Shown here: positions 1 to 6,486 of the stretch, one piece after another
Layout: each line of letters opens with the position of its first letter
Position numbering within the stretch: the stretch's first letter is position 1
Source of the DNA: Ruminococcaceae bacterium UBA1036
GTDB lineage: Bacteria > Bacillota > Clostridia > Oscillospirales > Acutalibacteraceae
Length of the DNA stretch: 18,106 nucleotides
NCBI GenBank assembly: GCA_002316805.1
Contig: DCEF01000015.1
Location: forward strand, 710 to 18,815
Direction of reading: 5' to 3'
Made by a program: the position numbers and the translations under genes
The notes under the pieces: model-generated
Databases searched by the model: none
Seen by the model: only the letters and a program-made list of their open reading frames with translations
Told to the model about the DNA's origin: nothing

Positions 1-1
1 A

Positions 2-52
2 GCGCGCGACTACGGCGGGTTTATTGACGAGCTTCTTGCAAAAGGGGTGTGA
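2..52 (+). CDS. 3' end of an unidentified protein (partial)
   Basis: An open frame enters from the left edge and stops with TGA at 50-52. The visible tail is 16 residues, ending in GFIDELLAKGV. It stops 3 bases before the TTG start of the next gene, and its last codons overlap that gene's ribosome-binding site, so the two are probably co-transcribed. Sixteen residues are too few to name a family. Confidence 0.5.
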   Translation, partial: ARDYGGFIDELLAKGV

Positions 53-55
53 ATT

Positions 56-562
56 TTGACGGAAACTGCGAAACCATCAAAAACAGAGAAAAGCCGTTCA
101 AGGTCAAAAAAAGAAATAGATAAAGAACTGATGTACCAGAAACTTATGCCGTCAGGCCTGCGGGAACTTCGTGATGAAGCGGATGATGGCGGCAGCTTGA
201 GTAGCAGGAGCGGTAACGAACCCTCATATGTGCCTCCTCCGGCTCCTGTGCCGCCTTACAAGCTTACGGAAGCACACCGTGTTGCCGTTCCGTCCCTTGA
301 CAACCAGCAGACGTTTGTCATAAACATTATGGAGTCGAAAGTCATAGGCAAGCTTGACGAACTCCTTGAGCACTTTTCGTGCTGCAAGTGCGACAGGTGC
401 AAAAAAGATATTGTAGCCCTTGCCCTTAATAAACTGCCGCCGAAATACATGGTCATGACAAGTGGGCAGCCGGAGCCGCAAATTGACAAGCAGACTAATG
501 CAGAGGTGGTTTCTGCCCTGATACAGGCGGCGGTAAAGGTTAGGGCGCATCCGCGCCATTAA
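56..562 (+). CDS. comFB: ComFB-family protein (late competence development family)
   Basis: 168 residues from a TTG start, preceded by AAAGGGGTG about 7 bases upstream. Residues 1-35 are Lys/Arg/Ser-rich and 35-70 are acidic then Pro-rich, so the N-terminal third is probably disordered. From about residue 85 the sequence matches the ComFB fold: a helix with VINIMESKVIGKLDELL, a cysteine cluster CCKCDRC near residues 109-115, then the family signature DIVALALNKLPPKY. The cysteines probably bind zinc. In Bacillus comFB lies in the comF competence operon but has no clear role in uptake. Homologues elsewhere have been reported to bind cyclic dinucleotides, and I cannot tell whether this one does. 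No comFA or comFC is beside it. The family call is firm; the function is open. Confidence 0.85.
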   Translation: MTETAKPSKTEKSRSRSKKEIDKELMYQKLMPSGLRELRDEADDGGSLSSRSGNEPSYVPPPAPVPPYKLTEAHRVAVPSLDNQQTFVINIMESKVIGKLDELLEHFSCCKCDRCKKDIVALALNKLPPKYMVMTSGQPEPQIDKQTNAEVVSALIQAAVKVRAHPRH

Positions 563-620
563 ATTTGCTGGAAATTTTTTTCAATAAAAACCGGCTTGTT
601 TTAAATGGGGGTCTTACAGA

Positions 621-1172
621 ATGTATGAAGAAATTACAAAAGAAGCTGAAACAGCCGTAAAGGAGCTTCTTGGAACAGCACGCCTTAAACCAGAGGATAT
701 TTTCATCGTAGGATGTTCTTCAAGTGAAATCAGCGGCCATAATATCGGCTCATATTCCAACACCGAAATCGCCGATGCTTTGCTTGCGGGAATTTATCCG
801 GAGCTGAAGAAGAGGAGGATATATCTTGCCGCCCAGTGCTGCGAGCACCTTAACAGGGCGCTGATTATAGAGCGCAAAGCGGCGGAGAAATACCGCATTC
901 CCATTGTAAACGTTGTCCCGCAGCCTAAGGCGGGCGGATCGTTTGCAACAGCGGCCTACCACGCTTTTGATGACCCTGTTGCCGTGGAGGAGCTTGCGGC
1001 GCAGGCAGGGATGGATATAGGCGACACGCTTATAGGCATGCACCTGCAGCCGGTAGCGGTGCCGGTGCGGATATCGCTGAAAAAAGTCGGCGAAGCAAAC
1101 CTTGTGTGTGCCCGCACACGCCCAAAGTATATAGGCGGTGAGCGTGCCCATTACGACGGGAAACTGCTTTAA
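621..1172 (+). CDS. ywlG: YwlG / UPF0340 (TIGR01440) family protein
   Basis: 183 residues from ATG with GGGGGTC upstream, the usual length for this family of about 180 residues. Recognisable stretches are the N-terminal VGCSSSEISGHNIG, the middle LAAQCCEHLNRALIIER, and the C-terminal TRPKYIGGERAHYDG. The fold is related to the thiamin-dependent/aminoglycoside acetyltransferase-like proteins, but the biochemical role of YwlG is not established. In many Firmicutes it sits near upp, glyA or rpiB; here it lies between comFB and mreC, so the neighbourhood gives no functional clue. A hairpin follows 17 bases after the stop. The family is certain; the function is unknown. Confidence 0.88.
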   Translation: MYEEITKEAETAVKELLGTARLKPEDIFIVGCSSSEISGHNIGSYSNTEIADALLAGIYPELKKRRIYLAAQCCEHLNRALIIERKAAEKYRIPIVNVVPQPKAGGSFATAAYHAFDDPVAVEELAAQAGMDIGDTLIGMHLQPVAVPVRISLKKVGEANLVCARTRPKYIGGERAHYDGKLL

Positions 1173-1189
1173 CTTTGCTTATACACAAA

Positions 1190-1226
1190 GGGGCAGGTGC
1201 TTCAAAAGGTGCCTGCCCCGCTTTAG
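1190..1226 (+). terminator. Hairpin, likely terminator after ywlG
   Basis: GGGGCAGGTGC at 1190-1200 pairs with GTGCCTGCCCC at 1209-1219 across an 8-base loop, giving 11 pairs with two G-U wobbles. The tail GCTTTAG has only a short T tract, so termination may be partial. It separates the comFB-ywlG unit from the mreC promoter. Confidence 0.6.
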
Positions 1227-1291
1227 TCACACCTGCAGCCGCACGTGCAGCTGCATAATTGTAGCACTTTTGTTAACCTTCTTTAAAAGGC

Positions 1292-1320
1292 TGGAACATG
1301 GCATGAAAGCATGGTATAAT
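1292..1320 (+). promoter_or_regulatory. Promoter for mreC-mreD-mrdA
   Basis: A perfect TATAAT lies at 1315-1320 with TGg directly before it (extended -10). Seventeen bases upstream is TGGAAC (3 of 6 to TTGACA). The extended -10 compensates for the weak -35. The predicted start falls near 1327, giving a leader of about 60 bases before mreC. Confidence 0.65.
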
Positions 1321-1392
1321 CAAAAGGACAGGATAATGCTTTAATTAAACGGCCAAGAGGCCTGCCTTTTTTTGAAATAGGAGGAAATGCGC

Positions 1393-2295
1393 GTGAAAGA
1401 CGCTTTTCATTCCACAGGATCCAAAATCCTTGCCGCTGTTATGGTCCTTATGTTTTGCCTGATGATTGCTACTTCCAACTCGGGCACTACATTGCTTGGA
1501 AAATTTCTGGGCCGTATTACAACGCCGATGCAGCGCATAAGCACGCTTGTGACTAACAATGCATCCGCAACGGCTAAGGCATCCGGTGAATCTAAAGAAC
1601 AGCTGCTTGCTGAAAATAAGAAACTGAAAAATGAAGTAAATGAACTCAACAAAAAACTCGTAAACTACTATAGCTACCAGCAGGAAAATGCACAGCTGCG
1701 CAAATTCCTTGAGCTGAAAAGCCAGAATCTGGACTTTAAGCCGGTCACAGCTTCTGTTGTGGGGCGCGACCCTGCCAACATCTTTGGCAACTTTGTTATA
1801 GACGAAGGAAGCCAGAATGGCGTTGCGAAAAATGACCCGGTTGTAACTGAAGCGGGCGTTGTTGGATGGGTGTCTGACGTGAGCCATAATTACAGCAGGG
1901 TGACAACTATCCTTTCGCCGGATACGAAAATAAGTGCGATAGACAAAATGAACAGGGAAACGGGCGTCATAGGGTGCGATATAGAGTCGGCAGACAAGAA
2001 CCTGCTTAAGCTCCAGTACCTTTCGGCCGGCACAAAAGTGAAGGCCGGCGATTTAATAGTTACAAACGGCATAGGGGGCATTTACCCGCACAACCTCATA
2101 ATAGGCACTGTAAAAGGTGTAAAGCACAGCCAGTATGACGTTTCTTTCTATGCAGATGTGACGCCGGCCGTAAGCGTAAAAGACGTGCATGACGTAATGG
2201 TCATAACGTCGTTTGCAGGGCAGGGCCAAGCACTGAAAGAAGCCCTCTCGTCACCTTCGCCGTCGCAGGCTTCTTCCGGAGGCAGCAAACCATGA
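1393..2295 (+). CDS. mreC: Rod shape-determining protein MreC
   Basis: MreC is the periplasmic scaffold of the elongasome, linking the MreB/MreD complex to PBP2. About 300 residues: a short cytoplasmic N-terminus, one membrane helix near residues 10-30 (ILAAVMVLMFCLMIATS), a coiled coil near 60-110 (LLAENKKLKNEVNELNKKL), then the beta-barrel domain with VVGRDPANIFGNFVIDEGSQNGV and a late TNGIGGIYP segment, and a Ser/Pro-rich tail. I chose GTG at 1393 over ATG at 1387 because AGGAGG at 1379-1384 is 8 bases from the GTG but only 2 from the ATG. The stop overlaps the mreD start (ATGA), so the two are translationally coupled. mreB is not in the window. Confidence 0.93.
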   Translation: MKDAFHSTGSKILAAVMVLMFCLMIATSNSGTTLLGKFLGRITTPMQRISTLVTNNASATAKASGESKEQLLAENKKLKNEVNELNKKLVNYYSYQQENAQLRKFLELKSQNLDFKPVTASVVGRDPANIFGNFVIDEGSQNGVAKNDPVVTEAGVVGWVSDVSHNYSRVTTILSPDTKISAIDKMNRETGVIGCDIESADKNLLKLQYLSAGTKVKAGDLIVTNGIGGIYPHNLIIGTVKGVKHSQYDVSFYADVTPAVSVKDVHDVMVITSFAGQGQALKEALSSPSPSQASSGGSKP

Positions 2296-2807
2296 CGAGA
2301 TACCGCGGATTTCGGTGGTTTGCATATGCACTTGAAATATTTGTAATATTTGTAATACAGGAGACGCCGGGCCTTTTGCCGCCAATATATGGTGCAAGGC
2401 CCGTGGCGGTTATTCCGGTCGTGCTTTCCATAGCGCTGTTTGAGAACGAGGTGCCTGCCATGATGTTTGGGCTTTTCGGCGGGCTACTCATCGACTTTGG
2501 CTTCGGCGGTGTGCTCGGGTTTCACGGCCTTGTACTCAGCCTTATGTGTTATGTGATTTCAGTAATGGCATCAAATTTTGTAAAGACGAGTTTTGTGACC
2601 TCAATGCTCGTTTCAATAACAGCAACGGCGGCGGTAATGCTGCTTAACTGGGCGTGCTTTTATGTCCTTCACGGTTACCAGCACATTACCTATGCGCTTA
2701 CGGCGCATTATATCCCGATATTCATTTATACGGTTGCGCTTACTCCTATCACATATTTCTTCAACCGTGCGCTCGCGGTGCAGATACGCTCAGACGAGGA
2801 GGAATGA
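2292..2807 (+). CDS. mreD: Rod shape-determining membrane protein MreD
   Basis: 171 residues, almost all hydrophobic, with about five or six membrane helices, as expected for MreD. Recognisable points are the N-terminal FRWFAYALEIFVIFVIQETPG and the conserved loop FGLFGGLLIDFGFGGVLGFH, with its acidic residue inside a Gly/Phe-rich membrane turn. It overlaps mreC by four bases and is followed by mrdA after six bases, so it sits inside a tight operon. MreD is an integral membrane partner of MreC and PBP2 in lateral wall synthesis. No anomalies seen. Confidence 0.92.
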   Translation: MTRYRGFRWFAYALEIFVIFVIQETPGLLPPIYGARPVAVIPVVLSIALFENEVPAMMFGLFGGLLIDFGFGGVLGFHGLVLSLMCYVISVMASNFVKTSFVTSMLVSITATAAVMLLNWACFYVLHGYQHITYALTAHYIPIFIYTVALTPITYFFNRALAVQIRSDEEE

Positions 2808-2813
2808 CAGCAG

Positions 2814-4886
2814 ATGGGTGAGGAAGATAAAAAAGGAAAACACACTGGCCGCTTCATCTTTGCCAGTGTGGCATTGCTTGCAATTGCCGTCCTGTATGTC
2901 GCCCGCCTTGCAGACTGGCAGATAAAAGACAGATCAAAATGGCTGCAGGAAGCCAACCGCTCAAGCACAGACACGGTTGAGATGGATGCAGCGCGCGGTG
3001 AAATACTTGACTGCAAGGGCAATGGCCTTGCCATTAACCAGACGGGCTATGCCATTCAGTTTAATGCCGCGACTGTATCGGAAAAAACCGAGAACCAGAC
3101 CATCATTGCTCTGATCCGCCTGCTGAACTCACGCCACGAAAAATGGGAGGATAAGCTGCCGATACGTATAAACTCTTCCGGAAAATATGAGTTTATCCCG
3201 GGGGATGACGCCAGCATTTCCTACCTGAAATCGAAAGACTGCCTTCATGTGAACAGCTATACCACGGCCGACCAGTGTATGGAAAACCTTGAAGATAAGT
3301 ACAAGTGCAAAGGGTATTCCGCAAAAGATACACGTGATATTATTTCGGTGCGGTACAACATGACAAAGTCCGGGTTTTCCGTTTCGCTGCCATATACATT
3401 TGCAAGCGGCGTAAGCCAGGACACAGTTGCCATCATAAGCGAGAACTCGGCCCGGCTTCCTGGCATTGAAGTTAAGGTGACTGCGGTGCGCCAGTACCCT
3501 TATGGCTCGCTTATGCCGCAGATACTCGGTTCCGTAGGCTCCATATCAAAAGAAAAATATGACAAGTACCATGATTCAAAGGGCTATGCGCTTAATGCGC
3601 GTGTAGGTAACAGCGGCGTGGAAGAGGCCTTTGAAGATTACCTGCGCGGTAAATCGGGCCAGGAGACAGTAAAATTCGACTCTAATGGCAAGCTTGCCTC
3701 AGAAACCGTCACAACGCAGCCAACTGCCGGGAACAACGTGTTCCTTACAATAGACAGCAACCTGCAGAAAGTAGCCAATGCTTCGCTCGCCGAAAATGTC
3801 CGCGGCGCAAGAACGAACGGCAGAGGTTATGACTGTGTAGCAGGCGCTGCCGCCGTAATCCGCGTTAAGGATTTTGCTGTGCTTGCCGCTTCAACGTATC
3901 CTTCGTATGACCAGAATGAGCTTTCGAAAAGCTCGGACTACTACAGCAAACTGCTGAAAGACAGCGCCCATCCGCTGCTGAACCGTGCATTTGACGGCGC
4001 ATTCACACCGGGTTCATGCTTCAAGCCGTCGGTTGCGCTTGCGGCATTGCAGACAGGAGCGATTACGAATGCAACTACTATCCACTGCACGGGGATGTTT
4101 GTACTTGGCGACCTGCATCTGAGAGACCCTAACGCTTTAGGCGACATCTCCATGCGCACAGCAATGGCTAAATCGTCAAACATGTTTTTCTGCACCGTGG
4201 CCTACAGGACGGGCATAACGGCCATGAACCTCTATGCGAAGCGCCTCGGCCTTGGCCAGGAGACGGGCGTTGAAGTCGGCGAAAGCCAGGGCACGCTTGC
4301 GGGGCCGGACGAGCGCAAAGCGGCTGGAGGCACATGGACCGCTGGTGACACAGCCCAGGCGGGCATAGGTCAGAGCGACAATATGCTTACGCCGATACAG
4401 CTTGCCACATATTGCGCGACGATAGCCAACAATGGAACAAGGCTTAAAACGCATCTACTTGACAAAGTGACCGATTATTCACGAACAAAGACGGTTTATA
4501 CACAACCTGCTACGAAAGTGGACAGCATTGGCGTTTCACAGCAGAATATCGATTATGTCAAGGAAGCAATGCGTGCAGTCGCTACCGAAGGCACGGCGCG
4601 GCATGTGTTTTCGAGCTACGGGGTTCCTGTGGCGGGCAAAACAGGCACAGGCCAGACGGGCAACGGCGCCGATAACGTGTCGTTTATAGGCTTTGCGCCT
4701 TACGACCACCCGCAGATCGCCATAGCTGTAGTGCTGGAACACGGCGCAACGAGCAGCTATTCCAACGCGGTGGCGAAAGACCTGTTTGATGCTTACTTTT
4801 ATGGCAAGACCGTCGACTCCAACGGCAATATAGTCACGCCGTCAACAACGGCAAAAACCACGCCGCCACAGCAAAATGCGGGTTAA
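2814..4886 (+). CDS. mrdA: Penicillin-binding protein 2 (elongasome transpeptidase)
   Basis: 690-residue class B PBP that cross-links peptidoglycan during elongation. One membrane anchor lies near residues 13-33, followed by the pedestal motif RGEILD at about 61-66 (the usual Asp-Arg-Asn after it is DCKGN here). The transpeptidase domain carries all three catalytic motifs: S401-C-F-K404 (nucleophile and general base), S454-S-N456, and K609-T-G611. The C-terminus ends in a Thr/Pro/Gln-rich tail. It starts six bases after mreD with AGGAGG about 15 bases upstream. The position in mreCD-mrdA favours PBP2 over a FtsI/SpoVD paralogue. rodA, the glycosyltransferase partner, is not adjacent. Confidence 0.93.
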   Translation: MGEEDKKGKHTGRFIFASVALLAIAVLYVARLADWQIKDRSKWLQEANRSSTDTVEMDAARGEILDCKGNGLAINQTGYAIQFNAATVSEKTENQTIIALIRLLNSRHEKWEDKLPIRINSSGKYEFIPGDDASISYLKSKDCLHVNSYTTADQCMENLEDKYKCKGYSAKDTRDIISVRYNMTKSGFSVSLPYTFASGVSQDTVAIISENSARLPGIEVKVTAVRQYPYGSLMPQILGSVGSISKEKYDKYHDSKGYALNARVGNSGVEEAFEDYLRGKSGQETVKFDSNGKLASETVTTQPTAGNNVFLTIDSNLQKVANASLAENVRGARTNGRGYDCVAGAAAVIRVKDFAVLAASTYPSYDQNELSKSSDYYSKLLKDSAHPLLNRAFDGAFTPGSCFKPSVALAALQTGAITNATTIHCTGMFVLGDLHLRDPNALGDISMRTAMAKSSNMFFCTVAYRTGITAMNLYAKRLGLGQETGVEVGESQGTLAGPDERKAAGGTWTAGDTAQAGIGQSDNMLTPIQLATYCATIANNGTRLKTHLLDKVTDYSRTKTVYTQPATKVDSIGVSQQNIDYVKEAMRAVATEGTARHVFSSYGVPVAGKTGTGQTGNGADNVSFIGFAPYDHPQIAIAVVLEHGATSSYSNAVAKDLFDAYFYGKTVDSNGNIVTPSTTAKTTPPQQNAG

Positions 4887-4896
4887 GCAGCGTAAA

Positions 4897-4942
4897 TGTC
4901 GAAAAATGGCATAATGCCAAAAAAGAGGCGTAAATTTCGACA
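4897..4942. promoter_or_regulatory. Pair of inverted Spo0A (0A) boxes flanking a palindrome
   Basis: TGTCGAA, the core 0A box, occurs exactly at 4897-4903 (+ strand) and again at 4936-4942 on the opposite strand (TTCGACA). Between them lies TGGCATAATGCCA at 4907-4919, six-base arms around one base. Each box is preceded or followed by the shared context CGTAAAT, so the segment also contains an imperfect direct repeat (4891-4906 and 4929-4944). The right-hand box ends 10 bases before the minD -35. This placement fits control by phosphorylated Spo0A, as activator or repressor. Confidence 0.6.
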
Positions 4943-4952
4943 AACGAAATGC

Positions 4953-4981
4953 TTTACTCTGGAAGAACATTGTGGTAATAT
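4953..4981 (+). promoter_or_regulatory. Promoter for minD-mgsA
   Basis: TTTACT (4 of 6 to TTGACA) at 4953-4958, a 17-base spacer, and TAATAT at 4976-4981 preceded by TGg (extended -10). The predicted start near 4988 leaves about 15 bases before the minD ATG, just enough for its ribosome-binding site. No terminator lies between mrdA and this promoter, so some read-through from mreCD-mrdA is likely. Confidence 0.6.
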
Positions 4982-5002
4982 TAGAGACAACGAGGGTTGC
5001 CT

Positions 5003-5749
5003 ATGAATGCTGTAACAGTAATTACGTCCGGAAAAGGCGGAGCAGGGAAGTCAACAATTACTGCTGGCCTGGGTGCTGCACTTGCGGCGCGCGGGAAGCG
5101 TGTGCTTCTGATTGACTGCGATGCCGGCCTCGGATGCCTTGATCATATGCTCGGCGTTTCTGAACGTCGCGTGTTTGATATTGCCGACGTTGTTGCCGGT
5201 ACCGTAGAACCGGACAAGGCCGTATATGCTTCTTCCGTTTCGCCTAACCTTTTTTTGCTGCCAGCGGCGGGTACGGAAGAAGATGTGATAAGCCCAGACA
5301 TAATGCGGGAGCTTGTCGGTGTTTTTTCCCGCTTTTATGACCATGTGCTTATCGACAGCCCGGCAGGTATCGGCCAGGGATTCCTAAGCGCTGTTGCGCC
5401 TGCGAGGCGGGCGATGCTTATTGCAACGCCTGACCCCGTTTGCCTGCGTGACATAGCCCAGACGCGTATGCGCCTGCAGGAAGCAGGCATTGAGCAACAG
5501 CGCCTTGTCATCAACCGCTTCAGCTGCTTTGACTTCAGGGCGCAGGGTTATTACCGTGATCTTGACTCGGTAATTGACGCGGCGGGCGTGCGGCTTATTG
5601 CCGTTGTGCCTAATGACCCGCAGCTTGCGGCGGCGTGTGCCAATGCGAGGCTGGCGCCGCCGGATTCACCCGGCGCCATGGCGCTTGCGCGCCTTGCTGC
5701 AAGGATGGAGGGCAATCAGGTGCCTCTGCCGCCACTTGAAAAATTCTGA
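5003..5749 (+). CDS. minD: MinD/ParA-family ATPase without C-terminal membrane helix
   Basis: 248 residues. The deviant Walker A is SGKGGAGKST with signature K11 and K16; D38 and D40 follow in LIDCD, and Walker B ends at D118 in VLIDSPAG. LVINR and VVPNDPQ match the MinD branch closely. MinD positions division by ATP-dependent membrane binding and recruitment of MinC. Here the protein stops at VPLPPLEKF, where MinD proteins normally continue into an amphipathic membrane-targeting helix, and no minC or minE is adjacent. I prefer ATG 5003 over TTG 4997, because GAGGG at 4992-4996 is six bases from the ATG and directly abuts the TTG. A ParA-like or MinD-derived sporulation role is possible. Confidence 0.82.
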   Translation: MNAVTVITSGKGGAGKSTITAGLGAALAARGKRVLLIDCDAGLGCLDHMLGVSERRVFDIADVVAGTVEPDKAVYASSVSPNLFLLPAAGTEEDVISPDIMRELVGVFSRFYDHVLIDSPAGIGQGFLSAVAPARRAMLIATPDPVCLRDIAQTRMRLQEAGIEQQRLVINRFSCFDFRAQGYYRDLDSVIDAAGVRLIAVVPNDPQLAAACANARLAPPDSPGAMALARLAARMEGNQVPLPPLEKF

Positions 5750-5776
5750 AATCGTTTCTTCTTTGGAGGGGAGTTT

Positions 5777-6181
5777 ATGAATATTGCTTTGATTGCCCAT
5801 GATGCAAAAAAAGAGCTGATGGTTCAGTTCTGCATTGCATACTGCGGCGTGCTAAGCCGCCACAGGCTGTGCGCTACAGGCACAACGGGCAAGATGGTCT
5901 CTGACGCGACGGGGCTGGAAATCCAGCGGTTTCTTGGAGGCTCGCAAGGCGGCGACCAGCAGATAGCGGCGCGCATTGCATGCAATGAAGTGGACTTGCT
6001 GCTGTTTTTCCGTGATCCGCTTAATCCGAAGCCGAATGAGCCGAACGACATGAACCTGTTGCGCCTTTGCGATATGCACAATATTCCGGTAGCGACAAAC
6101 ATCGCAACGGCTGAAGTGCTTATCCACGGCCTTGAACGTGGCGACCTTGACTGGCGCGACATCCTTAATCCTAAAGACTAA
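5777..6181 (+). CDS. mgsA: Methylglyoxal synthase
   Basis: Converts dihydroxyacetone phosphate to methylglyoxal and phosphate, a bypass of lower glycolysis that relieves phosphate stress. 134 residues, with the family landmarks AHD at 7-9, the phosphate loop ATGTTGKM at 33-40, GGDQQI with catalytic D60 (E. coli D71), FFRDPL with D80 (E. coli D91), and VATNIATAE at 105-113. Gapless alignment to the E. coli sequence from D80 onward places N87 at the position of His98 and N90 at the position of Asp101, both active-site residues. GGAGGGG lies five bases upstream of ATG. It follows minD by 27 bases and is probably co-transcribed with it. Confidence 0.93.
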   Translation: MNIALIAHDAKKELMVQFCIAYCGVLSRHRLCATGTTGKMVSDATGLEIQRFLGGSQGGDQQIAARIACNEVDLLLFFRDPLNPKPNEPNDMNLLRLCDMHNIPVATNIATAEVLIHGLERGDLDWRDILNPKD

Positions 6182-6353
6182 ACAGAATATTCCGGCGGAG
6201 AACGGAAGGAGTATCCGGAAAACCGGCACAGAGAGGGGGCGCCATGGCTGAGAGCGCTTTTGCAAAAGGGATTTCCGGAGAAGATATCCGCGAGCCGGAT
6301 CGCCTGCCCAGCGTGAACCGGGCACTTTGAGGGGGTTGCAAAAAGCCCCGAAA

Positions 6354-6390
6354 AAGGGTGGCACAACGAGTGGAGTTTCCCTCGTCCCTT
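6354..6390 (+). promoter_or_regulatory. T-box antiterminator
   Basis: AAGGG (6354-6358) pairs with CCCTT (6386-6390) and ACGAG (6366-6370) pairs with CTCGT (6381-6385), leaving TGGCACA as the tRNA-acceptor bulge and a 10-base apical loop. These pairings use most of the left arm of the terminator, so the two structures are mutually exclusive. Confidence 0.85.
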
Positions 6391-6413
6391 TGCTTGGGAC
6401 GGGGGCATTTTTT
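6379..6413 (+). terminator. T-box regulated terminator
   Basis: CCCTCGTCCC (6379-6388) pairs with GGGACGGGGG (6396-6405), 10 pairs with one G-U, around a 7-base loop. Six T residues follow at 6408-6413. Confidence 0.9.
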
Positions 6414-6486
6414 ATCCGTCAGCAATTTTTCGCCGTGCTTATGAAAATTATGCAGTGTACTTTTAGAAACTGAAAAGGAGAAAGTT

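Larger units (their letters stand above)
6191..6413 (+). promoter_or_regulatory. T-box riboswitch, tRNA-Asp type, controlling hisS-aspS
   Basis: Stem I closes with TCCGGC (6191-6196) and GCCGGA (6294-6299). Above a GA-type bend, CGGA (6203-6206) pairs with TCCG (6287-6290). The loop-E strand AGTA (6210-6213) faces GAA (6280-6282), and TCCGG (6214-6218) pairs with CCGGA (6275-6279). AGAGAG lies at 6230-6235. The codon after GAA is GAT (6283-6285), followed by the usual purine A. Small hairpins lie at 6305-6324 and 6332-6349. T-box AGGGTGGCAC lies at 6355-6364; its TGGC would pair with a G73-CCA end, as in tRNA-Asp (tRNA-His has C73). Unpaired uncharged tRNA-Asp leads to termination; binding leads to hisS-aspS expression. 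No clear promoter is seen upstream: TTGACT at 6147-6152 lacks a good -10. Confidence 0.9.

Noticed and set aside
1233..1255. Self-complementary GCAGC/GCTGC stretch with CACGTG before the mreC promoter
   Set aside because: Overlapping alternative pairings, no T tract and no known operator; likely composition.
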